Notes: generated from the sequence alone by a model not told the origin. Positions 1 to 10,151 are shown, numbered from the stretch's first letter. The stretch: DNA of 64,000 nucleotides from Atopobium deltae (GCF_001552785.1 NZ_KQ959487.1:208450-272449), one strand, 5' to 3'. Numbers and translations are program-made.

Positions 1-296
1 TTGTACCCTCCAAAAAGACGCTTATTTTTACACCGCATCAGTGGATGCTTTCGCGCTCTTTTCGAGCGCTTACGCCTGTGGCTCACTTGATTCCCGAGCG
101 CATCGGGCTTCTCGGCCTGAACAATGCCGAGTGGTGCCAGCTTACAACGCCTTCGATTTCGACCATCGTTGAGCCTATTTACCAAGAGGGAGCACTGGCC
201 TGCGAAATGCTCTTTGAGCTCATGCACAACGCAGATGCGCAGCCGAAACAAAAAGTACTCCCCTGCAGCTTTTTGTGGCAAGCATCCACACGCTAA
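1..296 (+). CDS. LacI-family transcriptional regulator, C-terminal fragment (5' end outside window)
   Basis: The reading frame is open from base 3 to the stop at 294-296, so the gene begins before the window. The visible residues match the end of a LacI/GalR sensor domain: an IPERIGLLGLNN stretch (family pattern iP-x-i-x-viGfD), then a TTP-S-ISTIVEPIYQEGALA segment and a helix ending in short polar residues. Such proteins bind a sugar or nucleoside and release a DNA operator. The DNA-binding half is not visible. It converges on the sugar operon to its right, so it may control that operon or an unseen neighbour; the sequence does not decide this. The tail of the gene overlaps the likely terminator of the opposing operon. 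Confidence 0.75.
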   Translation, partial: VPSKKTLIFTPHQWMLSRSFRALTPVAHLIPERIGLLGLNNAEWCQLTTPSISTIVEPIYQEGALACEMLFELMHNADAQPKQKVLPCSFLWQASTR

Positions 297-309
297 CAGG
301 GAAGTACTT
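249..309 (-). terminator. Probable terminator of the PTS/transketolase operon
   Basis: Inverted arms at 253-265 and 297-309 match at 12 of 13 positions. Read on the minus strand, the second arm is followed by a run of T (plus strand acaaaaag, 247-254). It lies just beyond the fsa stop and reaches into the 3' end of the convergent LacI-family gene. The loop is long (about 31 nt), which lowers confidence. Confidence 0.5.
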
Positions 310-358
310 GGTTAAGCGTTGCAAAATTGTCTTTGTGCGCTACAGCACCTCGTCGGCG

Positions 359-1024
359 TTACAGAACCTCGTCGCGACCATAGGCGGCGTGCCACGCCTC
401 GCTAAAACCGTCGACAGCAGAGGTCGTCCCAGGATGATCGAGCATATCCCACACCACCGAAGGTGGAACCGTCACAGCTTGAATACCTGCGGCGATAAGC
501 TCGTGCACTTGATACGAATTCTTAAAGGAGGCAGCGACAATCTTAGTGGGCAAATTCTGAAGCTTGAGCATTTGCAACAAGTCTTTGACCTGGCCCAAGC
601 CGTCGCCAAACGACTGCATGCGGTTTACGTACGGCGCCAAATAATCCGCACCATTCATTGCAGCAAAGAAGCCCTGGTCTGCCGAATAAATCGTTGTGGC
701 CAACACGCGCATGCCTTCCTGCTTGGCAGCTTTAACCGCCTTAAGGCCCGCATGAGTCACAGGGATTTTTACGAGGACGTTTTTGGCACGAAGCGCATGT
801 ATCTTGCGGGCATCGCGCATCATTCCCTCAAAATCCTGGGCAATGACCTGCATAAAGAAGAGTTGGTCGTCGTTGAGCACCGAGAGCATCTCGTCAACAA
901 CCTGCTCGGGCGTTTTGCCACTCTTGGTAATGATGGTTGGATTGGTTGTCACACCCGTCACCTGCAAAAGCTCCGAAAGGCGCTTCACTTCCTGCACATC
1001 AGCTGTATCCAAAATCAGTTCCAT
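359..1024 (-). CDS. fsa: Fructose-6-phosphate aldolase / transaldolase-like protein
   Basis: At 221 residues the protein has the size of the short transaldolase subfamily (FSA/TalC). It starts MELILDTAD and shows VTTNPTII near residues 24-31. The Schiff-base lysine sits in NVLVKIPVT, and a VAASFKN segment follows. Known members cleave or form fructose 6-phosphate from dihydroxyacetone (or a similar donor) and glyceraldehyde 3-phosphate; others act as true transaldolases, and sequence alone does not separate the two. The start was chosen because an AAAGGA site lies a few bases upstream; a longer in-frame extension has no comparable site. It is the last gene of the PTS-transketolase-deoC operon. 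Confidence 0.85.
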   Translation of the reverse strand: MELILDTADVQEVKRLSELLQVTGVTTNPTIITKSGKTPEQVVDEMLSVLNDDQLFFMQVIAQDFEGMMRDARKIHALRAKNVLVKIPVTHAGLKAVKAAKQEGMRVLATTIYSADQGFFAAMNGADYLAPYVNRMQSFGDGLGQVKDLLQMLKLQNLPTKIVAASFKNSYQVHELIAAGIQAVTVPPSVVWDMLDHPGTTSAVDGFSEAWHAAYGRDEVL

Positions 1025-1076
1025 GCTGTTCGTCCTTTCTCGTCCCGTTGGTTTCTTGTCCCGCGAATTTCTCGTC

Positions 1077-1718
1077 TTACGAGCAAATGGCGATTGAGGC
1101 GCTTGCGCCAATGCGATCCGCTCCAGCTTCGATCATAGCATAAGCTTCCTCTTTGCCATGAATACCACCTGCGGCTTTAACTTGGCACACCTCGCCGACC
1201 GTTTGACGCATGAGTTCCACGGCATGCACCGTTGCTCCGCCTGTCGAGAAGCCCGTCGAGGTTTTCACAAATGCTGCGCCTGCGCGCATAGCACATCTGC
1301 AACCGGCGACGATCTTCTCGTCATCCAAAAGGCAGCACTCCAAAATAACTTTTACAGGAGTGGTAGGCACAGCGTCGACAACCGCCTTAATGTCGGCGGT
1401 GCAAGCGTCGTAGTTTTCCGCGAGCAGCTCGCCCACGTTAATGACCATGTCGACTTCCGTGGCCCCATCAAGCACGGCCTGATGAGCCTCGAAAGCCTTG
1501 GAGGCACTGCTTGCAGCACCCAACGGAAATCCGATGCAGGCGGTGATCCCAACCTTCGAATCCTTGAGGCAGGCTGCCGCAAAAGGTACCCAATAACTGT
1601 TGATGGCCACTGTCTTAAAGTTGTATTGCTTCGCTTCATCGCAGAGCTTTTGAATATCGGCCTGTGTGGCATTGGCCTTAAGCTGCGTATGATCGATATA
1701 TTCGTTTAAGGGTTTCAT
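1077..1718 (-). CDS. deoC: Deoxyribose-phosphate aldolase
   Basis: This 213-residue class I aldolase converts 2-deoxyribose 5-phosphate to glyceraldehyde 3-phosphate plus acetaldehyde. Visible family marks are the IDHTQL start, KVILECCLL, the Schiff-base lysine in AFVKTSTGFS and the second active-site lysine in QVKAAGGI, with RIGASA near the end. The start at MKPLNEYIDHT follows an AAAGGAG site at usable spacing. The gene lies between the split transketolase and fsa, so the operon can pass phosphorylated pentose or deoxypentose into triose phosphates. One copy of the dispersed motif GATCTTCTCG lies at 1311, encoding DDEKI in this gene. Confidence 0.93.
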   Translation of the reverse strand: MKPLNEYIDHTQLKANATQADIQKLCDEAKQYNFKTVAINSYWVPFAAACLKDSKVGITACIGFPLGAASSASKAFEAHQAVLDGATEVDMVINVGELLAENYDACTADIKAVVDAVPTTPVKVILECCLLDDEKIVAGCRCAMRAGAAFVKTSTGFSTGGATVHAVELMRQTVGEVCQVKAAGGIHGKEEAYAMIEAGADRIGASASIAICS

Positions 1719-1850
1719 GTCATGCGCTCCTTTGTGTGATTGGTTGCATCGTGGTGTTTGCGTCACGTGGGTTGATCGCGTCAGTCTTCGCGTCGTGCGG
1801 ATCGCATCGCCACCGTCGCAGCGCCACCGTCGCGTCGATTGCGCGTCCGC

Positions 1851-2906
1851 TTACTTCAACAAAGCGTGTACCGTAGCGACAAGATCACTGGCGCAAAGCT
1901 TGTATTCTTTTTGCAGCCAGTCAGGTGTTCCAACCTGCCCAAAGATCTCGCAGATACCGTGACGCTTAAAAGGTACCGCGATACCCGCTTCCGCAAGCGT
2001 TTCTGCAACCGCAGAGCCAAGACCACCATTAATGCTGTGATTTTCGAACGTCACTACGGCCTTCTTGCCCGCCGCTTCAGAAATCACAAGCTTGCGATCC
2101 AGCGGTTTGAAGCAAAACATGTCAATCACTTCTACCGAAAGGCCTTCGTCTTCGAGCATACGTGCGGCATCAAGCGCATCTTTAAGCACTTGACCTGCAC
2201 TTATGACAAGAATATCGCTCCCCTCGCGCAAAATATTGCCGCGGCCAAGCTCAAAGGTTGAACCTGGTTCGTAAATGTTGTAGGTATCTTTGCGCGTGGT
2301 ACGTATGTAGCGCATGCAGGATGCTGCGTCGGGTATTGCGCTGGTGGATTTGCTGGGCTTCTCGGCGGTTGGCTCGTTGGTCTTCTCGGCAGATGCCGTC
2401 GTTGCAGCAAAACTCGACAGGCGCACAAACTCTCGAATGATCCACTCGAGCTGTGTCGCGTCGGCAGGATCCACAATAACAGAGCCTGGTATCATGCGGA
2501 TAAGGGCTGCATCTTCCCAGGTAGTGTGCGTGCCACCGTTGCCACCAGCAGTAAAGCCAGGGTCGGAACCCCATACGGTTATGGGATTGTGCGCATAGCC
2601 ACCCGACAAAAAGATCTGGTCAAAGCATCGGCGAGTGACAAAGGGGCCAAACGAATGGCAAAACGGAATGAAGCCTTCCGAGCTCATGCCCGCAGCAATG
2701 CCAATCATGTTTTGCTCGGCAATGCCCACCTCAATAAATTGCTCGGGGCGCTCTTTTGCGATTTTGAGCGTGTTCGAAGCGCCACCGAGGTCGGCCTCCA
2801 AGCACACCACACGCGGATTGTCCTTCATTAAATCAAGAAGCGTATGTACAAACACATCGCGATGAGCGGGGCCTTTTGTCTGTACATCTTTTACTAGGCT
2901 AAACAC
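1851..2906 (-). CDS. Transketolase, C-terminal subunit
   Basis: The 351-residue protein carries the pyrimidine-binding and C-terminal domains of a split transketolase: an EVGIAEQNMIGIAAG core with the catalytic glutamate, the TTWEDAALIRMIPG segment, and a C-terminal VVTFENHSINGGLGSAVAE region. It uses thiamine diphosphate together with the N-terminal subunit encoded just upstream. The GTG start overlaps the upstream stop (TAGTG) and follows a strong AGGAGGTGAG site, so the subunits are probably translationally coupled. Odd: about 40 residues rich in A, T, S, E and K (roughly residues 160-200) interrupt the conserved domain. That insert carries a full dispersed motif at 2379 and a partial one near 2356. 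Confidence 0.9.
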   Translation of the reverse strand: MFSLVKDVQTKGPAHRDVFVHTLLDLMKDNPRVVCLEADLGGASNTLKIAKERPEQFIEVGIAEQNMIGIAAGMSSEGFIPFCHSFGPFVTRRCFDQIFLSGGYAHNPITVWGSDPGFTAGGNGGTHTTWEDAALIRMIPGSVIVDPADATQLEWIIREFVRLSSFAATTASAEKTNEPTAEKPSKSTSAIPDAASCMRYIRTTRKDTYNIYEPGSTFELGRGNILREGSDILVISAGQVLKDALDAARMLEDEGLSVEVIDMFCFKPLDRKLVISEAAGKKAVVTFENHSINGGLGSAVAETLAEAGIAVPFKRHGICEIFGQVGTPDWLQKEYKLCASDLVATVHALLK

Positions 2907-3862
2907 TATGCCTCACCTCCTGCAGAAGTTTGAATGCGTGCGGTGCAAGCACTGACCTCGTCGCGCGCCTCATCCGAGCAGGCGCAGGCCATGGCATGAC
3001 CCTGCAACTCAAACGAAAGCGCTGCAATGCGTTGATCTAGGCTCGCAAGCGCTTTAGCGGTTTGCTCATTGATCTCGTCGTTATTCCACTTCATGGAGTG
3101 GTTATCCTTAGCATTTTCGAACCAGGGGACGCCCGCGCCCTTTATGGTATCAAGCACGATCGCGTTTGCTGAAGTGTGATGCTGTTTAGCTGCGGTAATG
3201 GCAGCGTCGATAGCTTCGACATCCTGCCCGTTGACCTTTTGTGTATGAAATCCAAACGAGCGCATCTTCTCGGCAATATCAAAGGGATCGAGCACCTCTT
3301 TGGTCGTGCCATCGAGCTGCTTTTTATTATCGTCGATAAACACGATGCACTTATCGAGGCGCTTTGCGGCGATAAAGGCAAAGGCTTCCCAGCATTGTCC
3401 CTCGTTGAGCTCGCCGTCGCCCACGATGAGGTAGACGTAGGTGTCCTTGTGCAACAGCTGTAGTGCATAGGCAACGCCCGCGGCCTGCGAGGTACCCTGC
3501 CCCAGCGAGCCTGTAGTCACATCAACGCCAGGCGTCTTCAGGCGATCGGTGTGCGACGGCAAATGCGTGCCACCGTCATTGAGTGTATACAGCCACTCAG
3601 CTGGGAAATAGCCTTCTTCGGCAAGGCAGGCATACATAACAGGACCCGCGTGTCCTTTGGAAAGCACAATGCGGTCTCGACCATCCCAATGCGGGTCGTT
3701 TGCACGATGCTTCAGGTGCTTTTTGTAAAGCACCGCATAGAGGTCCGCTAACGAAAGCGATCCTCCCACATGTCCATACCCTCGCTTTTGCAACAGAGCA
3801 AGCACATCACGGCGCAATTTAGTAGCAAAAAGCTGCATTTCTTGTAACTCGTGTGTATCCAC
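2906..3862 (-). CDS. Transketolase, N-terminal subunit
   Basis: This 318-residue protein is the thiamine-diphosphate-binding half of a split transketolase. It shows GHVGGSLSLADLYAVLY, the VLSKGHAGPVMYA segment, TGSLGQG and the diphosphate-binding GDGELNEGQCWEA followed by FIDDNKKQLDG. Transketolases move two-carbon ketol units between pentose, hexose and tetrose phosphates. A GTG start (MDTHELQEM) was chosen because a GAAGGGA site lies about 8 bases upstream; the longer frame to 3901 lacks one. It overlaps the C-terminal subunit by one base. Split transketolases beside a PTS are typical of sugar-specific operons rather than the housekeeping pentose phosphate enzyme. Confidence 0.9.
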   Translation of the reverse strand: MDTHELQEMQLFATKLRRDVLALLQKRGYGHVGGSLSLADLYAVLYKKHLKHRANDPHWDGRDRIVLSKGHAGPVMYACLAEEGYFPAEWLYTLNDGGTHLPSHTDRLKTPGVDVTTGSLGQGTSQAAGVAYALQLLHKDTYVYLIVGDGELNEGQCWEAFAFIAAKRLDKCIVFIDDNKKQLDGTTKEVLDPFDIAEKMRSFGFHTQKVNGQDVEAIDAAITAAKQHHTSANAIVLDTIKGAGVPWFENAKDNHSMKWNNDEINEQTAKALASLDQRIAALSFELQGHAMACACSDEARDEVSACTARIQTSAGGEA

Positions 3863-3992
3863 GCAACACTTCCCTTCCACATACCGCAAACACAAACGCA
3901 CTCATGGGCGCACGTAGGCGCTCACACAAGCAGCACATACAAAAGCACCGCCAAGCTGCGGTGCAAGCGCTCTCAAACCTAGGTGCGCAAAC

Positions 3993-4289
3993 TTATTTAT
4001 CTTTTAATGCTTCCAACACTTCTGAGAGCTTGGCTTCCAGCTCGTCTTTATCCAAAATGTTCATGATAATGACCTTGCGATCGTCAGGAATTTCGCTGAT
4101 AAAATCTTTGAGGTCATTGCCGATAACAAACAGGTCAGCGGCCGTGGGGGTAATGTCCGAAATAGTGGTGTGATCCACCTGAATGTCGGGATAGCCCAGC
4201 TTTTTTACAATTTCTTCGGTGTTCATGTGCACAATCAGGCTGGAACCCAAACCAGACCCACAGCAGCATAGAATTTTTTGAACCTTCAT
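3993..4289 (-). CDS. ulaB: PTS system, ascorbate-type IIB component
   Basis: This 98-residue cytoplasmic protein matches the lactate/ascorbate-type IIB fold. It starts MKVQKILCCCGSGLGSS, where a cysteine in the CCCGSGLGSS loop is the expected phosphorylation site. It would take phosphate from the IIA protein (5906-6355) and give it to the sugar bound by IIC (4422-5876). The start follows AAAAGGAGCGATC. The named substrate of the family is L-ascorbate, but this operon lacks the usual ascorbate enzymes (UlaG, UlaD, UlaE, UlaF) and instead encodes transketolase and aldolases, so another sugar acid, pentose or pentitol is likely. The gene symbol marks family only. Confidence 0.8.
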   Translation of the reverse strand: MKVQKILCCCGSGLGSSLIVHMNTEEIVKKLGYPDIQVDHTTISDITPTAADLFVIGNDLKDFISEIPDDRKVIIMNILDKDELEAKLSEVLEALKDK

Positions 4290-4421
4290 GATCGCTCCTT
4301 TTTCTTTTCGACGATGTTTCCTCATAGGATGCTACAAATGAAGCCGACGCACACCTGCGGCGCCGGCTTCATAGTAAAGGCAGTAAAACCTGCGGTGCAC
4401 ACCTACGTTACAAAACCTACC

Positions 4422-5876
4422 TTACTCCTGCTTCTCCTTCTTGGGAGCAACGAAGTTGTAGATAATCGGCAACAGGAAGACGGCAACACAAATGAGCATC
4501 AGAGTCATGCCGTTGGCGTAGTTGATGACGTTACCAAAGACGATTCCCATCCACGAGAAGTCTGCGTCCGAGAAGGTCGCGCCGCTGTAACCCAGTGCCG
4601 TAAATACGGGCATGCAGATAGCAGGCAAGAAGGTAATGAGCAAGCCGTGTACAAAAGCACCAGCTACGCAACCCTTGACGCCTCCTTCGGCATTACCAAA
4701 GACGCCAGCCGTTGCGCCACAGAAGAAGTGAGGTACAACGCCAGGAAGGATAAGGGCCACAGGGATCGTAGCGTTAATGCCACCCAGAATAAACAGGCCA
4801 ACAATACCGCCGATAAAGGAGCTGATAAAACCAATGGTTACAGCATTCGGTGCATAGGTATATGCAATGGGGCAGTCCAAAGCAGGCTTTGCACCTGGGA
4901 CGAGTTTATCGGCAATGCCCTTGAATGCGGGAACGATCTCGCCGATGATCAGGCGGACACCGCTTAAGATGATGTAGACACCACCAGCAAAGGCCAAGCC
5001 ACCCGAGAAGGCCCATACAATCCAGTTAACCTTGGTCTCGGTACCGATGTTCATGAGGTCCTTGAGAAAGCCAAACTGTGCCTGGAAGGCCTCGGGGTCG
5101 CTCTGGAACAGGGCGGGGCCCTCGACCAGAAGGCCGCGGCCAACCGCAATGCCCGTGACGATAATGAACAGCGCAGCCATGGTAATACCAATAGAAACCG
5201 TGGTGTCACGCAGGAAAATCAAACGCTTGGGGAAGTTAATCTCTTCCGTCGACTTACGCTTGGGGTCGTTGGCAAACAAGCGGCCAACCATGCCAGCAAG
5301 CCAGTACCCAAAGCCACCAAGGTGACCTAAGGCTACCGAGTCGCTGCCCGTCACCTTGCGGAAGGTAATCTGGCAGTATGCGGGCGACAGCACCATGATG
5401 AAGGCGAGCAAGCAACCACCTGCAAGGTAGAGCATCCAACCCTCGAGGTGACCAGCGCCGCCGAGAATAACGGCGATCATGCACGCCATATACAGCGTGT
5501 GGTGACCCGTAAGGAAGATGTAACGCATGCGAGAAAAGCGCGCCAAAATAATATTGAATACCATACCGATGGCCATGATAATAGCCGAGCTGACACCGAA
5601 GTTCTTCAGTGCGTCTGCGACGACCGCCTCGTTGTTAGGCACAACGCCTTGCATGTTAAAGGCATAGTTAAATATCTGGCCAAATGCGTTCAGCGAGCTA
5701 CCAAGCAAGAAGCTGGCGCCTGCTCCCAAAACCAAAAAACCAACAATGGTCTTGAGGGTTCCTTTAATAACGTCCTCAATAGGCTTTTTTTGCAGGATTA
5801 AACCTAAACAAGAAAGCAAGCCTACCAGGATAGCGGGAGTCGACAAAATGTTAATAATAAAGTCGAGTAACGCCAT
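4422..5876 (-). CDS. ulaA: PTS system, ascorbate-type IIC permease
   Basis: The 484-residue protein is strongly hydrophobic along its length, as expected of a UlaA/SgaT-type permease with about eleven membrane segments. Recognisable stretches include FILVGLLSCLGLILQKKP-like residues near the start, LTGHHTLYMACM in the middle and the glycine-rich GVVPHFFCGATAGVFGNAEGG segment late in the protein. It would carry its substrate inwards while IIB phosphorylates it. The ATG at 5876 was preferred over the GTG one codon upstream because of AAAGGGG placement. It sits between IIA (29 bases upstream) and IIB (132 bases downstream) in the same operon. True substrate unknown. Confidence 0.85.
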   Translation of the reverse strand: MALLDFIINILSTPAILVGLLSCLGLILQKKPIEDVIKGTLKTIVGFLVLGAGASFLLGSSLNAFGQIFNYAFNMQGVVPNNEAVVADALKNFGVSSAIIMAIGMVFNIILARFSRMRYIFLTGHHTLYMACMIAVILGGAGHLEGWMLYLAGGCLLAFIMVLSPAYCQITFRKVTGSDSVALGHLGGFGYWLAGMVGRLFANDPKRKSTEEINFPKRLIFLRDTTVSIGITMAALFIIVTGIAVGRGLLVEGPALFQSDPEAFQAQFGFLKDLMNIGTETKVNWIVWAFSGGLAFAGGVYIILSGVRLIIGEIVPAFKGIADKLVPGAKPALDCPIAYTYAPNAVTIGFISSFIGGIVGLFILGGINATIPVALILPGVVPHFFCGATAGVFGNAEGGVKGCVAGAFVHGLLITFLPAICMPVFTALGYSGATFSDADFSWMGIVFGNVINYANGMTLMLICVAVFLLPIIYNFVAPKKEKQE

Positions 5877-5905
5877 CACACACCCCTTTCATCACTCGTG
5901 CTGTC

Positions 5906-6355
5906 CTATACAGTCACGTTTGTAAACAAGTTGTAGATCTCCTCGACCGATTGCGCTTGTGCAATCTGCGTAATCTTTTGAGGATCGGAAAACATCGTTG
6001 CCAAAATTTTCATCACGTCGATGTGGTCGTTGGGATTCTCGGCAGCAAGGGTTACCAAAACCGCAACGGGATCATCTCCTTCTTTGAACACCACGCCTTT
6101 GCGCAGCACACAGACTGCGAGCTGCTGGTGAATTACACCCTGCTCGGGACGCGCGTGGAGCAGCGCGAGGTTTGGCGCGAGCACAAAATAGGGTCCGTAT
6201 TTGTGGGTGTTCTCGATAATACCCACGGCATATGCTGGAGTGACAAAACCGCCATCTACCAGGGGATTTACGGCGACATGCACCGCTTGTTCCCAGTCGG
6301 CACAGCCGTCGATGATCTGAATATTGTCCTTACTCAGCATTTCTTCCATCAGCAT
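5906..6355 (-). CDS. ulaC: PTS system IIA component (mannitol/fructose/ascorbate type)
   Basis: This 149-residue cytoplasmic protein fits the EIIA domain of the mannitol/fructose superfamily. The phosphorylated histidine is expected in LALLHARPEQGV, and VLVTLAAENPNDHIDVMKILA near the end is typical. It would receive phosphate from HPr and pass it to the IIB protein at 3993-4289. It is the first gene of the operon. The start at MLMEEMLSK follows TAGGAG; the longer frame upstream is rich in Arg and Thr and looks non-coding. Confidence 0.85.
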   Translation of the reverse strand: MLMEEMLSKDNIQIIDGCADWEQAVHVAVNPLVDGGFVTPAYAVGIIENTHKYGPYFVLAPNLALLHARPEQGVIHQQLAVCVLRKGVVFKEGDDPVAVLVTLAAENPNDHIDVMKILATMFSDPQKITQIAQAQSVEEIYNLFTNVTV

Positions 6356-6722
6356 GTGAGAACTCCTATCATGCGTACGCGCACTGCGGGTGCGCGCTAC
6401 GTACGTGCGGCTTGGGTTGCTGTAGGCGCGCTTGCGACTCACTGCAGACACGCGTATCCGCGCTCATCCGCGCGCATGAGAGCAAAACCCTTTACGTTGT
6501 GTATCTTATCAATGTTTTCTAAAAACTTCCATGATTTTTTATCGTTTTTTCCAGATTTTTCCAGATTCGGTAGTTTTTCGGGCAAAAATGGTAGTTCTAT
6601 AGCAAAGACCTTGCATTACAATGACAATGATATGCGCGAGCCATTGCACGCGTCCGCACCGTTTGTATCGTCCGCACTGTATGTACCATCCGAGAAGCTT
6701 AAGTCATTAAGGGAAGTCGAAG
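6356..6722. promoter_or_regulatory. Divergent regulatory region between PTS operon and DeoR-family gene
   Basis: This 367-base gap separates two divergent genes and is more AT-rich than its surroundings in the middle. It contains a tandem 10-bp repeat TTTTTCCAGA at 6546-6565 and a direct repeat GGTAGTT at 6569-6575 and 6590-6596, spaced 21 bases apart, or two helix turns. These are plausible regulator-binding sites for the adjacent DeoR-family protein. I could not place a convincing -35/-10 pair on either strand. Confidence 0.45.
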
Positions 6723-7742
6723 TTGTTTCGCCGGGAACGTCACGCTGATATTTTGCATATGCTACACTCACAGCATCGTGTAGAGGTGGACGACCTTGCG
6801 AAACTCTATCAAGTGGGTGCCGACAGCATTCGCAAGGACTTGCAATACCTCGCAAAAAAGGGCCTGTGCAAACGCGTCTACGGCGGAGCGCTCGAGGGTG
6901 ACGATCCTCAACTCGTAAAAACATATCTCGAATCACGTGGTTTAAGTGCAGCATTTCTTGACGAGAAGCCCGTCTCCGCGCACGACAAAAGCCCTGATGA
7001 AGCCCATGAACCTGGGACATTTTTCTCGCAGATGATGTCGTTTCCGCGCCATGTCTACGACCGCCTGAACGAAGACGATACCGTACGACAAATGGACGCT
7101 GCCATGCAGGCGGCAGCCGAAGCGCAAGCAACCGAGGCGCAAGCGGGCGCTTCGCCGAACTTCTCGCTCGGCCATATTTCCGAGCAGGACGACCCCGAGC
7201 AGGACGAAGGCAGAAAACTCGTTGCGCAGCGCGCCTACTACGAAATCAATGATGGCGACTCAATCTTTCTTGATTTGTCCAGAACGAATATCGAAATTGC
7301 CAAGCTTTTGGCGCAGGGCTCTAAGCGAACGATTGTGACCACCAACATGCTTGATGTGATCAAAATTCTTTCCACCGCGCCGCATATTACGACGCTTGCC
7401 ATTGGAGGCCTACTTAACATCGACCTCAATGGCTTTGTGGGCTCTTCCACGATTAGCCTTCTTGAGCCGCTGCTGTTCTCGAAGGCGTTTATTGGCGTTG
7501 GGGCCATTAACCTGCAGAATCAGGCGGTTACCGCAAGCGATGTCGATAGTGGTTCCGTTAAAGAGAAGGTCATCCACAACGCCTCGTATAAGTTTTTGCT
7601 CGCTAATAAAGAGAAGTTCGGCCGCGAGCAAAATTATCGTTTTGCCAGTATCACGGATTTCTCGGCCATTATTACCGACTCGAATGATCCCGTCATTCTT
7701 GAAGAGCTTCAGCGTATGGGCACCCCCGTACTGAGGGCATAG
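6723..7742 (+). CDS. DeoR-family transcriptional regulator with a long interdomain insertion
   Basis: The N-terminus (residues 1-60) is a winged helix of the DeoR type: ERHADILHMLHSQHRVEVDDLAKLYQV, then an IRKDLQYLAKKGLCKRVYGGA recognition segment. The C-terminal half (from about residue 165) is the sugar-phosphate-sensing DeoRC domain, with DGDSIFLDLSRTNIEIAKLL, TIVTTNMLDVIKIL and the KAFIGVGAINLQ stretch. Between them are about 100 extra residues, partly low complexity with many A, E, Q and D, so the protein has 339 residues against the usual 250-260. The start is TTG after AAGGGA. Divergent from the PTS-transketolase operon, it is the natural candidate to control it, probably released by a phosphorylated sugar (inference). 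Confidence 0.85.
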   Translation: MFRRERHADILHMLHSQHRVEVDDLAKLYQVGADSIRKDLQYLAKKGLCKRVYGGALEGDDPQLVKTYLESRGLSAAFLDEKPVSAHDKSPDEAHEPGTFFSQMMSFPRHVYDRLNEDDTVRQMDAAMQAAAEAQATEAQAGASPNFSLGHISEQDDPEQDEGRKLVAQRAYYEINDGDSIFLDLSRTNIEIAKLLAQGSKRTIVTTNMLDVIKILSTAPHITTLAIGGLLNIDLNGFVGSSTISLLEPLLFSKAFIGVGAINLQNQAVTASDVDSGSVKEKVIHNASYKFLLANKEKFGREQNYRFASITDFSAIITDSNDPVILEELQRMGTPVLRA

Positions 7743-7774
7743 TTCGTTTTTGCGAGCATAACTCCAGAAATTTG

Positions 7775-7825
7775 TAATAAAAAAAGAACTGCCCTGCTCA
7801 TCGCGATGATGGCAAGGCAGTTCTT
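7775..7825 (-). terminator. Rho-independent terminator after groEL
   Basis: A perfect 10-bp inverted repeat (AAGAACTGCC at 7784-7793 and GGCAGTTCTT at 7816-7825) is followed on the minus strand by a T-run (plus-strand A-run at 7777-7785). It lies just past the groEL stop and also behind the convergent DeoR-family gene, for which it lacks a T-run. Confidence 0.8.
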
Positions 7826-7858
7826 GAATAACTATGTATCTCTTACGGGAGGCGTGGC

Positions 7859-9532
<1,674 letters not shown>

Positions 9533-9576
9533 TCACGTTTTGCGTTTGCGCTGTGCGTTTTGCGCTGTGCGCGTTA

Positions 9577-9867
9577 TTAGTTCTCGACAATCGCGTAAAT
9601 ATCGTCGGAGCGAAGAAGCAGGTACTCCTCGCCATCGATCTTTACGTCATTACCACCAAACTTGCCATAGAATACCTGGTCGCCAGGCTTAACCTCGGGA
9701 GCTACACGCTCGCCCTTATCGTTAAGCTTGCCTGCGCCCACGGCGATAACCTCGCCCTGCTGTGGCTTTTCCTGTGCACCACTCGAAATATACAGACCAG
9801 AAGAGGTCTTCTCTTCTCTAGGAGCAGGCTTTACCAGAATGCGATCACCCAATGGCTTAAGTTTCAT
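9577..9867 (-). CDS. groES: 10-kDa co-chaperonin GroES
   Basis: This 96-residue protein is the lid of the GroEL chamber. It starts MKLKPLGDRILVKP, has a mobile-loop region near EKTSSGLYIS, and contains GDQVFYGKFGGNDVKIDGEEYLLL. The ATG start follows GGAGGGAAGG. It is transcribed ahead of groEL with a 77-base gap. Confidence 0.98.
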   Translation of the reverse strand: MKLKPLGDRILVKPAPREEKTSSGLYISSGAQEKPQQGEVIAVGAGKLNDKGERVAPEVKPGDQVFYGKFGGNDVKIDGEEYLLLRSDDIYAIVEN

Positions 9868-10151
9868 TGTGAACCTTCCCTCCATGCGCTTACTGTGCGC
9901 ATCTTTGTGGCCAGATTACAAGACCATCTACGAACTTACTGTTTTGATAGTACCCAGCTTTGAAAGAATATACACAGTTTTTTAAAAAATCTCTATCATG
10001 TACACTTAGATTTTCTCTAAAAGGCACATATATTTATGTAGAGTCCTCATATACAAGCTCTACGCTGCTCATTTTTAATGTATGCAGATTTTGAACAAGG
10101 GATGTTGGGTTCAACCCGTCTTGTCTTGTTGGATTCAGCCCGCCTTTCGGA
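9868..10151. other. Intergenic region upstream of groES, no gene seen
   Basis: These 284 bases lie between the end of nadE and the start of groES and should hold the groES promoter on the minus strand. The middle is AT-rich. I searched by eye for the CIRCE repeat and for HAIR-type repeats and saw neither. A short GGGTT-AACCC repeat near 10108-10121 could be a weak hairpin behind nadE. Confidence 0.4.

Noticed and set aside
9868..10151. CIRCE heat-shock element before groES
   Set aside because: No GAGTGCTAA-type inverted repeat was found on either strand.
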